DNA from: Callorhinus ursinus
Taxonomy: Eukaryota; Chordata; Mammalia; Carnivora; Otariidae
DNA length: 64,000 nucleotides
Assembly (NCBI RefSeq): GCF_003265705.1
Contig: NW_020312827.1
Location: forward strand, 17,138,138 to 17,202,137
Reading direction: 5' to 3'
A model generated the notes under the pieces. The model was not told where the DNA came from and ran no database searches. It saw only the letters and a program-made list of their open reading frames with translations. Numbering within the stretch: position 1 is the first letter of the stretch; the number at the start of each line of letters is the position of its first letter. Made by a program: the position numbers and the translations under genes. Of this stretch, positions 33,955 through 45,734 are shown piece by piece.

Positions 33955-35008
33955 ACCTGCCTCCTATTGAAAAAGAAAAGCAAAGCTGGCAGCATCACAA
34001 TTCCAGACTTCCAGCTCTATTACAAAGCTGTCATCATCAAGACAGTATGGTACTGGCACAAAAACAGACACATAGATCAATGGAACAGAATCGAGAGCCC
34101 AGAAATGGACCCTCAACTCTATGGTCAACTAATCTTTGACAAAGCAGGAAAGAATGCCCAATGGAAAAAAGACAGTCTCTTCAACAAATGATGTTGGGAA
34201 AATTGGACAGCCACATGCAGAAGAATGAAACTGGACCATTTCCTTACACCACACACAAAAATAGACTCCAAATGGTTGAAAGACCTAAACGTGAGACAGG
34301 AGTCCATCAAAATCCTAAAGGAGAACACAGCTAGCAACCTCTTCGACCTCAGCCGCAGCAACTTCTTCCTAGAAACATCACCAAAGGCAAGGGAAGCAAG
34401 GGCAAAAATGAACTATTGGGATTTCATCAAGATAAAAAGCTTTTGCACAGCAAAAGAATCAGTCCACAAAACCAAAAGACAACCGACGGAATGGGAGAAA
34501 ATATTTGCAAATGTCATATCAGATAAAGGGCTAGTATCCAAAATCTATAAAGAACTTATCAAACTCAACACCCAAAGAACAAATAATCCAATCAAGAAAT
34601 TGACAGAAGACATGAACAGACATTTTTCCAAAGAAGACATCCAAATGGCCAACAGGCACATGAAAAAGTGCTCAACATCGCTCGGCATCAGGGAAATCCA
34701 AATCAAAAACCTCAATGAGATACCACCTCACACCAGTCAGAATGGCAAAAAATTAACAAGTCAGGAAATGACAGATGTTGGCGGGGATGCGGAGAAAGGG
34801 GAACCCTCCTACACTGTTGGTGGGAATGCAAGCTGGTGCAACCACTCTGGAAAACAGTATGGAGGTTCCTGAAACAGTTGAAAATAGAGCTACCATAGGA
34901 TCCAGCAATTGCACTACTAGGTATTTACCCCAAAGATACAAATGTAGGGATCCGAAGGGGTACGTGCACCCCAATGTTTATAACAGCAATGTCCACAATA
35001 GCCAAACT
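33955..35008 (+). pseudogene. L1 LINE ORF2 C-terminal remnant, decayed
   Basis: Encodes the reverse-transcriptase-distal part of L1 ORF2: [17 protein letters not shown] near 33985, [19 protein letters not shown], then [23 protein letters not shown] and the zinc-knuckle-like [19 protein letters not shown] near 34815. It is broken by a TGA at 34189-34191 (Trp codon in active copies), at least two frame changes between about 34700 and 34790, and a TAG at 34896-34898. The 5' end is truncated and the 3' end runs into the assembly gap. It cannot make protein. Confidence 0.93.
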
Positions 35009-35509
35009 NNNNNNNNNNNNNNNNNNNNNNNNNNNNNNNNNNNNNNNNNNNNNNNNNNNNNNNNNNNNNNNNNNNNNNNNNNNNNNNNNNNNNNNNNNNN
35101 NNNNNNNNNNNNNNNNNNNNNNNNNNNNNNNNNNNNNNNNNNNNNNNNNNNNNNNNNNNNNNNNNNNNNNNNNNNNNNNNNNNNNNNNNNNNNNNNNNNN
35201 NNNNNNNNNNNNNNNNNNNNNNNNNNNNNNNNNNNNNNNNNNNNNNNNNNNNNNNNNNNNNNNNNNNNNNNNNNNNNNNNNNNNNNNNNNNNNNNNNNNN
35301 NNNNNNNNNNNNNNNNNNNNNNNNNNNNNNNNNNNNNNNNNNNNNNNNNNNNNNNNNNNNNNNNNNNNNNNNNNNNNNNNNNNNNNNNNNNNNNNNNNNN
35401 NNNNNNNNNNNNNNNNNNNNNNNNNNNNNNNNNNNNNNNNNNNNNNNNNNNNNNNNNNNNNNNNNNNNNNNNNNNNNNNNNNNNNNNNNNNNNNNNNNNN
35501 NNNNNNNNN
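35009..35509. other. Assembly gap, 501 N
   Basis: All N. It starts inside L1 ORF2 and ends in a GGAA array, so it probably hides the L1 3' end and more of the array. Frames crossing it are artefacts. Confidence 1.
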
Positions 35510-35551
35510 AAGGAAGGAAGGAAGGAAGGAAGGAAGGAAGGAAGGAAGGAA

Positions 35552-35628
<77 letters not shown>

Positions 35629-35654
35629 GAAAGAAAGAAAGAAAGAAAGAAAGA
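35510..35654. repeat. (GGAA)n then (GAAA)n purine array
   Basis: GGAA units to about 35552, then GAAA units to 35654 with a single GGAAA interruption near 35628. The left side is lost in the gap. Confidence 0.98.
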
Positions 35655-36514
35655 TGCCATGGGAGAGGAGAGTGTCTGAGAAGCAAGAGCGTTGATGTGT
35701 TTCTCATGTTGATTTGAAATCCAGAAATAGAGTCCTCAAGATAACAAAGATTGCAATGCAAGAGACATGGTTTACAAGAGCCAGAAGATGACAACAGTGA
35801 GGAGGGATAGAGGTGGCATGTAGCAAGGAGTGAGAATTTCTCTCTCAGGAGTTAAGTGCCTAGATTAGAGAAAGATAACCCTGAGCTTCCATCTAGAATA
35901 CATAAGACTCCATTGGATAAAATGCAGGAGAAACAGTGTGGATTCAAAAAGAGTCAGTTTTAGTTGAAATGTGGAGATTCTGGAGAGTTTTCTGGTGGGT
36001 GTTTCAAAGATCTGATAAAAGGATTTGGTAGAAAAAGGAGGGGTGGGAATATGCATCAAAGTAAAGAATGCTCAGAGCATCATGGAGCTAAAATTCAGGT
36101 AAGTACAGATGTTGGGATGGGCTTACACATTGGGCAAGGATTATGAGGAAATATTTAGTCTTAGTAGTCTCTAGAAACATTAGGTACTCTCGTGGAATTT
36201 AGCTGAGATCCGAATGAGAAGGAACCTGATGGCTGTGTTGCTGGACTGAGCATTTATTTCCCTCTTGTTCAATAGTTGGGCGTGGTGGCTATGATGATGG
36301 TGGGTAGCAAGAAGCAGTCAAGTTCAGGTCACCCAGCCCTTCCATGTAGAGTAAGACTTATGTGCTAGAGACTGAATGATCCTATGTAATATATATATCC
36401 GGCTCTCCTTGATTTGCTTGGTGTCCTGTTAGTACTCCAAGGAGCCTGGGTGGCCTACAGCTGTGTAAAAATGCATTACCACAAACATCCTTCCAGTTCT
36501 CTACTTATGTACAT
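35655..36514. other. Unassigned purine-rich sequence
   Basis: G/A-biased like the L2 reverse strand, but no L2 landmark is secure. No gene seen. Confidence 0.4.
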
Positions 36515-36990
36515 TTATAATTAATTTACTTAGGATAAATGTCCAGAAATGAATTCTCAATGTTAAAGGAAATGAATAATTTTAGGGTTTTTGGTGTATA
36601 TTACAAATTCCCAAACATGAGGTTTCTCCTACTTTCCATTCCCACTTGCAATGAAAGACAGCACTCTCTCCACTCTCTCATCTTCATATGAAGTTGTAAA
36701 AGTTTAAAATCACTGCCAATGTAAATGGTAAACCTTGGCATCCTGCTATTAGTTTACTTTGCTTTTTTTAAAGACAATTCATGTTGCTTTTGTCTGTGTA
36801 AATCATTCATTTGCATTCTTTGCCCATCCTTCTAGTGAGGCTTCCGTCTTTCTTCCTAAGACCTCTTTATATAAATATCAACACTCTGCCTTCTATATTG
36901 CAAATGAATATCTCATTAGCTGTTTACCTATTTTTATGTTTTTTTTTTTAATTTTTCAAAAATTTTTTATAGTTTTCACTAAAAGATAGT
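36515..36990 (-). mobile_element. Possible old L1 fragment, reverse
   Basis: aataatttacttaggataaa-like start (36520-36545), attacaaattcccaaacatg, cattcccacttgcaatgaaa and cactctctccactctctcat resemble the reversed 3' UTR of old L1. Moderately diverged. Confidence 0.45.
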
Positions 36991-38298
36991 TTACATTTGA
37001 AACCCATTACATATTTGCTCACTCAACTTCATTCTCAGGCTTTGTTTGGTCTGCGGGGGGTGGAATCTTGCTTTAGAATCTGATCTATAATATAAATGTC
37101 AATGCTTCCACTGGCTATTTGTAGAGAATAGCATCAAAAAGGGAGTAGGCAGCTTCTTTCTCAGCAGCCCACAGTTAGCACATCTTTGGATTTTCAAAGT
37201 TCAGGGCAGAATCTGGTTTGAGATAATTGTTCTCTGCTTTGAATGTAATAGGTATTTGGTAAAATGTGAACAGTTGTTGACCTTGATAGAAGCCTTTTCA
37301 CTAGAGCAGTTGACAGAAGCCCATTTGAATGAGAGACAGTGAAAAGCAGCAAGCTCAGGTCAACCGTCCTTCCACACAGGGTAAGCTTCCATGCAAAGTA
37401 GGGTTTCCATGCCAGCCCATAAAGACATAGGAAGAAAATATAGCTCTTGAGGAGCTTTCCTGTGAAAAGAAGCTAAGAAATAGCTAGTAGCTGGAGAAGG
37501 ATGTGTGAACAAGGAAGAGTCTAGATTTGGCCCATGCAGACTCTCAAACCTACACTGTTACATGGTAATCATCCCCAGTTATTTTTAAAAACATGGATTA
37601 ATAAGATCTCTCTAAATTAAAATATAGCATAAGTTTTGTTCTACCATCAACTACAGGTTAACTTAATGATTTTTCAGCATATACTCAACTGTATCTCAAA
37701 TATCTTAAAGCCAAGTATTTTCAATTCTTCCATAATCTATTTTTTTTGCAATGTGTCTCCAAAGATTAGTTGACAGCAATGTTAATGATTCACTGCAAGG
37801 TTTTTTTGTTTGTTTGTTTTAAATTTTTGCTATAAACCACTGTCTTAAAAATTCTAATGAAATGTAAAAGGTGTGATATTCATTTGTTAAGAGTGCTGCG
37901 TTAAGTTTGATCCCTGGCTTCAGGAACTTTTCTTAATAGGAGGAAGAATATATCAACTACTCACATGAAGACACTATGGCTAATAATATCTTCTCATCTT
38001 TCTGACAATAATAGTTGGTGTACAATAAATATTTGTTAAATGAATGCAACTGGATCTTCTAAAATGATGCATTTAGACCTCTTCACCCCTTTTTGCAATT
38101 GCATTTCCCTGACTTGATCTTACACTATCCAGGTCACTTTGCTTCATTATTGGCTCAGGATTTGTAAATCTCTTCCAGATGACCAGCTTGCTACACTAAA
38201 AGCCACTTCAGCAAATCTGCTGTGTACTGTACTAGATATTGTAGACAGGGAGATAAGATCCTGAGCACACATTCTGACTGAAGCATCAGATAAATGAG

Positions 38299-38299
<1 letters not shown>
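36991..38299. other. Unassigned sequence with one L2 scrap
   Basis: A short L2 3' tail is visible at about 38000-38050 (gtacaataaatatttgttaa). The rest holds nothing I recognise. Confidence 0.4.

Positions 38300-38354
<55 letters not shown>
38300..38354. repeat. (GA)n microsatellite
   Basis: About 25 GA units with one AAAG interruption near the right end. Confidence 0.97.
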
Positions 38355-39651
38355 TAGATATTGAGATTATTATCATGGTAGGGGAATATTTAAAGTTTGT
38401 GGGAAGTGCATGGGTGAGAGGGCTTCAGGAAATGTGTTGATATTGAACCATATGTCCTTAGTATGTTTCGTGTTTATGTATTATGTTTTTGGGTAATCTT
38501 GGAACCATTCTGATCTTCTATCCAGATAGATTCCACAAAGCTCCATTCAAGCAGCAACTGGTGAAAACAACCTCAGTTCTGGCCATGTCAGAATTCCTAC
38601 ACCAAATCCATTCCTGCTTTAGTGCCTCACCTTCATTTTTGACCTCTTCACTTACTTTTTTCTTTTCCTGGATTTCCACGGGCTCCTTATACTTAAGGAA
38701 GATTCTGACTTAGCAGAATCTTGGTATGCTCTAAAGTGTAAAACAATGTGGTCTTCTCTTTCTCTGCTTCTGACCATTCCAAGGTCTTTCTACAAAAATC
38801 CCCCGAGCCCCCAAGCACAAGTCTGGCTTTCACTCATTTGACTGATTCTCCTAATGTACTCTTATGCCCAAACTGAAAAGAAGATCGAACAGTTAGTTAT
38901 TTGGTCTTCTTTTGATAGTATTTAAAAATAATGAGACACAAATCAGATGAGATTTGATGAGTAGATGCAAGTAAAAGGCATATTTCAAAATTGTACATAA
39001 TGCTCAGAAGGAGGTGTGCCTGTGCGGGAGGGTGGAGTTGGCACTGTGTGGGTAGCACAGAAAGGAGATAGGCTGCCAAGGATCTAGGAATCAACCTTCT
39101 GCTCAGGGAGCCTGGAACTCAGACAGGATCAGACACTAAGCTCATCGATTGCCTGAGCTGAGAGATTCAACATTTGCAAGGAGTTGTGTTGCTTGAACTC
39201 TCTTTAACTACTAGGATGACAAGTTCTCTTGCCTCATCTTCACCAGAATGCAGTGAGGGAATTGAGCCATTGATAAGTTCAGTCAAATACTCCACATTCC
39301 TTTGGTGTGAAAGATATTGCAGAAACATAATGTTGATAAGGCAATGTGCAAAATAAGGATGTACTTCCGCAACACTGCTTCGGAGTGGAATTGAAAGACT
39401 ATAATGAAAGTGGAATTTTTTTTTTAATTTTCAAAAAGGAAAAGATTGCTTTTAGTGAAAGACTGAGTCATATTTGTGAATGTAGTTTCGTTCATGTTGG
39501 AGGTCTCCAAATGTAAAATAAAATGTTTCCTCGGAAAATCCTAGGCAACTGCTTTTTAGTAAACTTAGTCTTTGCTAATAAAGGTTCATTTCCAGAGTAT
39601 ATTCTACAGACTGAGACAAATCAATTTCCTTTCCAACATGTGCATGCACAC

Positions 39652-39653
<2 letters not shown>
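38355..39653. other. Unassigned sequence
   Basis: No repeat boundaries or exon signals recognised. Confidence 0.4.

Positions 39654-39683
<30 letters not shown>
39654..39683 (-). repeat. Uninterrupted T30, possible poly(A) of a reverse-strand retrocopy
   Basis: Thirty T in a row, preceded by gcatgcacacac and followed by gtgggctaagcccctctcga. On the minus strand this is a pure A30 after a non-SINE body, as in a young retrocopy. A possible 7-bp cacacac duplication at the two sides would limit the copy to about 110 bp. Confidence 0.5.
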
Positions 39684-39684
<1 letters not shown>

Positions 39685-39944
39685 TGGGCTAAGCCCCTCT
39701 CGACTCAGGCTTAATGAATCAACAAGGAGAGAATCTGAGTTCTCACAGTTGCGTGATAAATCCAACACACACCTTGTATTCATGAAAAAGAAATGGTTCT
39801 CTCTCCATGTTAGCACCATGTGGCGTTCTTCAATTCTAAAAGGAATTGTGAATTTTGAAAGAACCTCTGTGATAAGGTAACAACTTATAGTGTAACATAC
39901 TAAAACATATGTTAATCCTTTGTATTTAACAATCTGGCTGTTTA
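39684..39944. other. Unassigned, possible retrocopy body at its left
   Basis: The first 80 bp may be the body whose poly(A) is the T30. I do not recognise a parent transcript. Confidence 0.35.
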
Positions 39945-39947
39945 ACA

Positions 39948-39961
39948 AAAAAGAGAAAGAA

Positions 39962-40009
<48 letters not shown>

Positions 40010-40069
40010 AGGAAGGAAGGAAGGAAGGAAGGAAGGAAGGAAGGAAGGAAGGAAGGAAGGAAGGAAGGA

Positions 40070-40129
<60 letters not shown>

Positions 40130-40152
40130 AGGAAAGAAAGAAAGAAAGAAAA
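39948..40152. repeat. (GAAA)n-(GGAA)n-(GAAA)n purine array
   Basis: Fully sequenced array of about 205 bp: GAAA to about 40009, GGAA to about 40070, then GAAA to the end. It produces Lys/Glu/Arg repeats on one strand and Phe/Leu/Ser on the other, which are not genes. Confidence 0.98.
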
Positions 40153-40234
40153 AACTGTTAATTTAACTCTCACCATGGTAAATTCAAGAGAAATGAATTT
40201 TCCAAATAAATAAGGCAAATCCTTTTAAAGCAAA

Positions 40235-40420
40235 AATTAACTAGTCAATATCTTATGTGCCAAACCAGGCACACTTATAATTATTATCTTATTTACAACG
40301 TACCACAACCCCCACTAGGTGGGTATAATCATGTGGATGTTATAGTTAAGGAAATCCGGCTCTGATATGTTAAGTGACCCACTATCAGGCAGCTAGCTAT
40401 TAAACACTAAGTCTTCGGAA
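40235..40420 (-). repeat. MIR SINE, reverse
   Basis: gccaaaccaggcacacttat, then attatcttatttacaacgta, ccactaggtgggtataatca, ttatagttaaggaaatccgg and ggcagctagctattaaacac follow reverse MIR order well. Confidence 0.75.
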
Positions 40421-40440
40421 GAATTATTAATTATTATTAC

Positions 40441-40633
40441 TATTTTTTTAAGATTTTATTTATCTGACAGAGAGAGACACAGTGAGAGAGGGAACACAAG
40501 CAGGAGGAGTGGGAGAGGGAGAAGCAGGCTTCCCACTGAGCAGGGGACCTGATGCTGGGCTCGATCCCAGGACCCTGGGATCATGACCTGAGCCAAAGGC
40601 AGATGCTTAGCGACTGAGCCACCCAGGTGCCCC
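40441..40633 (-). repeat. Carnivore SINEC, reverse
   Basis: Tail (tttttttaagattttattta) first, reversed head actgagccacccaggtgcccc last. A perfect 15-bp duplication, gaattattaattatt, at 40421-40435 and 40637-40651 flanks it closely. Confidence 0.97.
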
Positions 40634-40651
40634 ATGGAATTATTAATTATT

Positions 40652-41189
40652 TTAATGGTATCTTTCAACAATGCATTTTACACTTTAATTTCATTAAAAG
40701 AGATGGTAAATATAATTTAACTTGTTTTTGATGACTCAACCCATCACTTCAAAAAGCAGTTTTTATGGTGTCCCAATGTGCTGATACACAGAGGAAAGGG
40801 GTGTGTTACAGGTAAATGCCTGGTTTCATTTTGAAATTCTAATAATTTTAATGTGTTTTCCCTTTCTTCTTCTTCTATTAGATGATTAGCTGCCACTTTG
40901 TTTTGCTCTCAAAACATTGGCCACTAGCAATAAAATCTACCTTGCCTAAAATTTTTTAATAATCTCTCACGTAGTAGGACATTAGGTGAATAAATGCATA
41001 GCATTGTTTATCAGAAACAAGGGCAAAAGATCCTGAGTCAGCAAGAGGACAGAAGTCTCCTTTCCACAAATGCATGAAGGTTTTGCATTGCTATGAATAC
41101 CCTCAGAGATCTGTTTCTTTACTTCCTAATTCAATTTTGCCAAATGTGGCCTCTGGATAAATTAGGTTTCATAGACCAGCTCAAATCAT
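40652..41189. other. Unassigned sequence
   Basis: No feature recognised. Confidence 0.4.
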
Positions 41190-41415
41190 TCCTCTTTCAC
41201 TTAGCCTTCCAATCTCTTTCTCACTCTGTCTTTCTTTTTCTCTTTCTCTCCTTCCTTCACTTCCTCCCTCTATCTTTTTTTTTCCTTTATCTTTTATATT
41301 TTGCACATACATTTCAGTAAGCATCTCACTTCCTTTTCTTTGAGCCCCAGAATGGTAGATTGTTTTGTTTATCTTGTATTTGCCTTATAACTAACACTCA
41401 ATAAATGTGAATTCT
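41190..41415 (+). repeat. Possible L2 LINE 3' region
   Basis: CT-rich body, then gagccccagaatggtagatt, then cttataactaacactcaata and aatgtgaattc, an eroded L2 tail. Confidence 0.45.
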
Positions 41416-41494
41416 ATTAAATTTTCAGTGTCCTTATATTTCTGAACTTTTGCAAGGATATCGTTGAAGTCAAAGAAGGCAATTCTATCTCCCT

Positions 41495-41640
41495 CAGTAA
41501 AATAATAATGCTTATGATCTATTAGGTTTCTATGTACTACATACATCTCATTTAATCTGCACAATAGAATAGCAAGGTGGGCACTGTTATTACCATTTTA
41601 GAGGTGAGGAGGATAACTCAAAGAAGTTAATTAAGTTGTC
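41495..41640 (-). repeat. MIR SINE, reverse
   Basis: tctatgtactacatacatct, catttaatctgcacaataga, atagcaaggtgggcactgtt and accattttagaggtgaggag are in reverse MIR order. Confidence 0.75.
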
Positions 41641-41769
41641 AGATTTTTTTTAATAGCTTATATGGGCTGGGCAGGGTTGTTGAGTTTATGATTATTTTCC
41701 TGTGCCAGACTATACACATAGACATACACACTCCCCGCCCAAACGTGAATGCACATGCATACCTATGAT

Positions 41770-41815
41770 GAAACATTATATATGTATATAATATATATTA
41801 TGCTTTTATAATATG
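41770..41815. repeat. AT-rich low-complexity tract
   Basis: Repeated TATATA-type units. Confidence 0.75.
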
Positions 41816-41858
41816 TTTATGTTTGAAATAGAAATATATGTGTTTATGATTTTTGGTA

Positions 41859-41885
41859 GAAAAGGAAAGGAAAGGAAAGGAAAGG
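41859..41885. repeat. (GGAAA)n tandem repeat
   Basis: Five ggaaa units. Confidence 0.92.
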
Positions 41886-43424
41886 ATTATAGCCCTACAC
41901 ATAGTCTTGAAGACAGGTTAGAGACATAGCTTCCCTTACAGTAGCTTCAGTTTCCAGGGTGGCAGAGGATAGACTACTGGGCATGTATGTGTCTTCAAAG
42001 AATAATGAATCTCTCTGAAGCATACCCTCTCTGAAAAGAGCAATTCAGCCCATCTCCAAAAGGTGTTCTGGACTTCATCCTTGAAAATCAGATGACTGAC
42101 GATGAAGTGAGAGGGAATGAGAAAGAGAATGATATTTCAAATTGGACTTTGACCTTATTAATGAGATGCTCTTTTAGAAGACAGTCTCTTTCCTCTCCTC
42201 CCTGCCCTTACGGTACCTTCCCCCTCCAAGTCCTTCATCTCCTCTCCCACTGCTCCTTCTTCTTCATTTCTGGATGATTTTCTGGGTCTTCTAATCCAGT
42301 GATCATCATGGAGGTTTAGAGGGGAATAATGTATAGAGAAACCTCAGGTTTGCTATAACCTTGTAGAGAAATGTGTCATCCCAACCAAAATCTCAAGTTA
42401 GATGAAACTTAGAGACAACAAAATCCTCTGAGATTTTTCTGAACACATAGAATCAAGTCTGCTAGGTGTAGGTAACAGATTAGATGCAAGTTCAATGTCT
42501 GCTGGGGAGAAAGTATACCTGCTGAATATCAACGAAGTCAGGGTCTTCTCTCCACTCCCCTTGCTCCTGCCTTGGTGCAGACCCTCATCACCATCCTTCA
42601 TCCAAATGAATATACCTGTGTCACCTAGGTTCCTCCTTCTATCCTTATGCCTCCTTTCAAACTATTCTCAAACTTAATGGCTTCCAAATCTATTTTGAGC
42701 ACTCAATTTATCAGTTAAAATCTGCATGTACATTCACATATGTATACACTCATTTATAATTAAATATATACTACTGTATTTATTATAGAATATTTGAAAA
42801 AATAGACATTTTAAAAAGAACACTATAAATAAATATAAATTGAAGTTCTAAAATTTTCTTCCCATACCCCAAGCACGTGCCCCACTTTGAGACCCCTTAT
42901 CTGCATTCTTCCAAAATGGTCTTTCTGGTGTCTTCAAAGCCCTTTCCTGGCATCTTAAGTCTATGAAATAATATCTCAGTCTTTAATATGCTTGTGGTGT
43001 CCTTTCACTGTATGGCATTTGATATCTGTCAGGCATCATCTTGGTTTATTTTCTCCTCTACTTGATGTTTTACAAGTGCACAATTATTTGTTTTTTTTTA
43101 ATCGTGAAATTACATGTACCCATATATTTTAAACTTTTTCCTGTGCACTGCATGTTCTTCCTTCCTCTTCTTCATTAACAAAAATAATAACAATAAAAGC
43201 AACATTTAATCTTAGATAATGAGTCACGCTTTGCAGGAAGTCTTCCCTTAGCAGCCCTGTGTCTCTGTGTTAACCATGTCCTTTACACCATTGGTTCCCA
43301 AAATGAGGAAGATGCTCACCAGGTGAGGAAGGTAATCAATTTGGATGTGAAAAAAAATAGAACTTTATGTTGATTGTTATCTCATCTTTTTAATTTTATA
43401 AAGTATTTCACTATAGAAATAAAT
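41886..43424. other. Unassigned sequence
   Basis: No gene. The part from about 43291 starts ccattggttcccaaaatg, reminiscent of a hAT inverted end, but the other end is not secure. Confidence 0.35.
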
Positions 43425-43500
43425 ATGTGTATATTTACATATATGCTATATATGTACTTCATATATAAATATTGTGTGTATATGTATATATATATATTTC
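43425..43500. repeat. AT-rich (TATATG)n tract
   Basis: Alternating TATA and TATG units. Confidence 0.75.
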
Positions 43501-44383
43501 CACATCATTAATTTTATATATATTAAGGATACACTCAACTTATAAACTTTTATTGTTGTTCTTATTTTACAGAAGAATAACTTATTAATTTATAGGTACA
43601 CATTTTCCAGTTCTTGTTTTTAAATTTTTGTGGCCCCAGAAACCAAAGCACTGCTTGGCAGGGTATATATTTAATATATATGTGTTGACTCAAAATAAGA
43701 AGGCATAGTTTAATGTGTTATGTCTCATTGTTCTCTATCACATATTTATTATGCCAACAATCTTAGTCGAACAAATGTAATATCTTTGAGGGCCTGTTGA
43801 TATAGAATATAACCGATATATAACTTTTCCCCCTAGAATCACTGCAGAATTGGAAACACACCTAAATTAATGATACATCTAAGTTACTAAGGAGTGACTC
43901 AGAAAATAGGGTAAATATGACTTAATCTCTAAAATATTATTTACATTTTTTTGTGTTCTCTTATCCATATCATTTTTTTTTATTCCTGTTAAAGAATCAG
44001 ATAAATGTTAGGAATGCATTTATACCAAAGGACCCATCTGGCCTGTTGGAAATGAAAGTTTAAAAGCAGCTTTTTCTGGAACTTTAATTTGCTTAAAAAA
44101 ATCAATATGATAATACAAGATACTTGGGCTTTAAGGGACTGAGTTAGAACTTTATCATCCCTCACATTTCTTCTTATTCTCAAATTTATTAGTGGAGGGA
44201 GGTTGTGATTGAATTTCACCTATAAGGATTATAATGGAACACATGGAAATTTGTAAAAATTGGGTTTTTAACCTCTTATGAAACAAAGTAAAATATTGTT
44301 TTTATTCTTGCTATTCTAGAGAGTATCCATTGCAGTATAATGCAATTGAGAATTTGGGTAGCAGGTATCCCTAAACAACTATC
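43501..44383. other. Unassigned AT-rich sequence
   Basis: No feature recognised. Confidence 0.4.
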
Positions 44384-44398
44384 CCCTTTGTTTCTTTG

Positions 44399-44629
44399 TA
44401 TTTGTTTTTGTTTGTTTGTTTGTTTTAAGATTTTATTTATTTGAGAGAGAGAATGAGATAGAGAGAGAGCATGAGAGGGGGTAGGGTCAAAGGGAGAAGC
44501 AGACTCCCCGAGCAGGGGGCCCGATGAGGGACTCGATCCCCAGACTCCAGGATCATGACCTGAGCCAAGGCAGTTGCCCAACCAACTGAGCTGTCCAGGC
44601 GCCCCTCTTTGTTTGTTTGTTTTTTTTTT
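44399..44629 (-). repeat. Carnivore SINEC, reverse, with extra T/G-rich 5' flank
   Basis: The SINE proper is 44424-44605. A perfect 15-bp duplication, ccctttgtttctttg, lies at 44384-44398 and 44630-44644. Between the SINE head and the right-hand copy are 24 extra bases (tctttg, gtttgtttg and a T-run) that look like the element's own tail, an unusual arrangement. Confidence 0.95.
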
Positions 44630-44644
44630 CCCTTTGTTTCTTTG

Positions 44645-45734
44645 ACCTTGAATTTAAGTATTCTGTACTATTTTAATTTGACATTGTTAAAGAAAAATCT
44701 AGTAAAGTGAGGAATAAAATGAGCAAGTTAAAGAAATCCAGTACTATGGATTATGTTCCTTTTCAAAAAATTTTGCATACAAGTGCAGAACACAGATCTT
44801 TTTTAAAATATATAGTGATCCTTCTCCAATGCTGTAAGAATAAAGGTTTCGAACTTCCAGTGTTCTTGATATGATGGGAATGAAATTCCCTATTTCTAAT
44901 ACTAGTACATTTGTTCACCTGCATGAAGATTTGCTCCTTCCTTCCTACCTACCATGAATATAAGCATTAAGTGTTACTTATACCAACAGACTGACAACAC
45001 ATTTTCCAAGCTCAGGTTGTAAGAAAAATCATTTTTCTCTTCACTGGGGAAAGATAGCTGGCTTATTAAGTATCTTCTTGTGATTTCATTTTGGTCTTTC
45101 ACATAGGAAAAAATATATGACTTGAACAATTAATTCATTGATTTAAATAATCATTTCCCCTTACTTATGCTGGTGTTTTTTAGTACAGGAAAAAAAATTA
45201 TAAAGCATTTATAATATATTCTTAAATAAGATTTGATTTTCTCAGGTAAATCATAGAAAGTTATCAAACACATGGATAAAATATAAAAAAGTTGATTTGT
45301 AAAGCATGGTTTGGCAGCCCTTCCTTCAGGGGACTAATTGTATTACTAAGACAACTAACTTGATATAGCATTACACTGGAAATTTATATTATACTAGGTA
45401 TTTATGAGATATGGGGTATGGACATCTTGAATTTTATCTGAAAAATTTCATTTCCTGAGGTTCCATCAGTATTCTAGATTAAAGTAGCCAAATTTAGAAA
45501 AAAGAAGAAAAAAAGAAAATGCAGGACTCCTACTTAAATTTGAATGTCAGATAAACAATAAATACTTTTTTTTTTAGCTTAAGTATGTCTTATGCAATAT
45601 TTAGAAAATACTTTTAAAATATTTAATATTTTTTGCTCTTTCTAATATCCCTATTTTGTAGGCCCTATATCTTCATTTGTTATTTTTTCCTCCCTCATTT
45701 TGATAAAAATCCTACTCTTGATATATCCTATGAA
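44645..45734. other. Unassigned AT-rich sequence
   Basis: No feature recognised. Confidence 0.4.

Noticed and set aside
34225..34872. 215-codon frame as a possible host gene
   Set aside because: It is L1 ORF2 with upstream and downstream stops and frame changes, hence a dead transposon piece.
34917..35794. Frames of 247-306 codons around the gap
   Set aside because: Most residues are unknown because they cross 501 N; the ends are L1 and the purine array.
39948..40152. CRISPR-like regular repeat
   Set aside because: Period of 4 bp with no spacers; a simple microsatellite in a mammalian genome.
39604..40218. 204-codon minus-strand and 97-codon plus-strand frames
   Set aside because: They are translations of the GAAA/GGAA array (Phe-Leu-Ser or Lys-Glu-Arg repeats) plus the T30; no real protein.
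43425..43500. TATA-box promoter candidates
   Set aside because: The region is low-complexity TATA/TATG repeat; TATA matches there carry no information.
43291..43645. hAT-type element with CATTGGTTCCCAAA-like end
   Set aside because: The opposite end does not form a convincing inverted repeat and no flanking 8-bp duplication was found.
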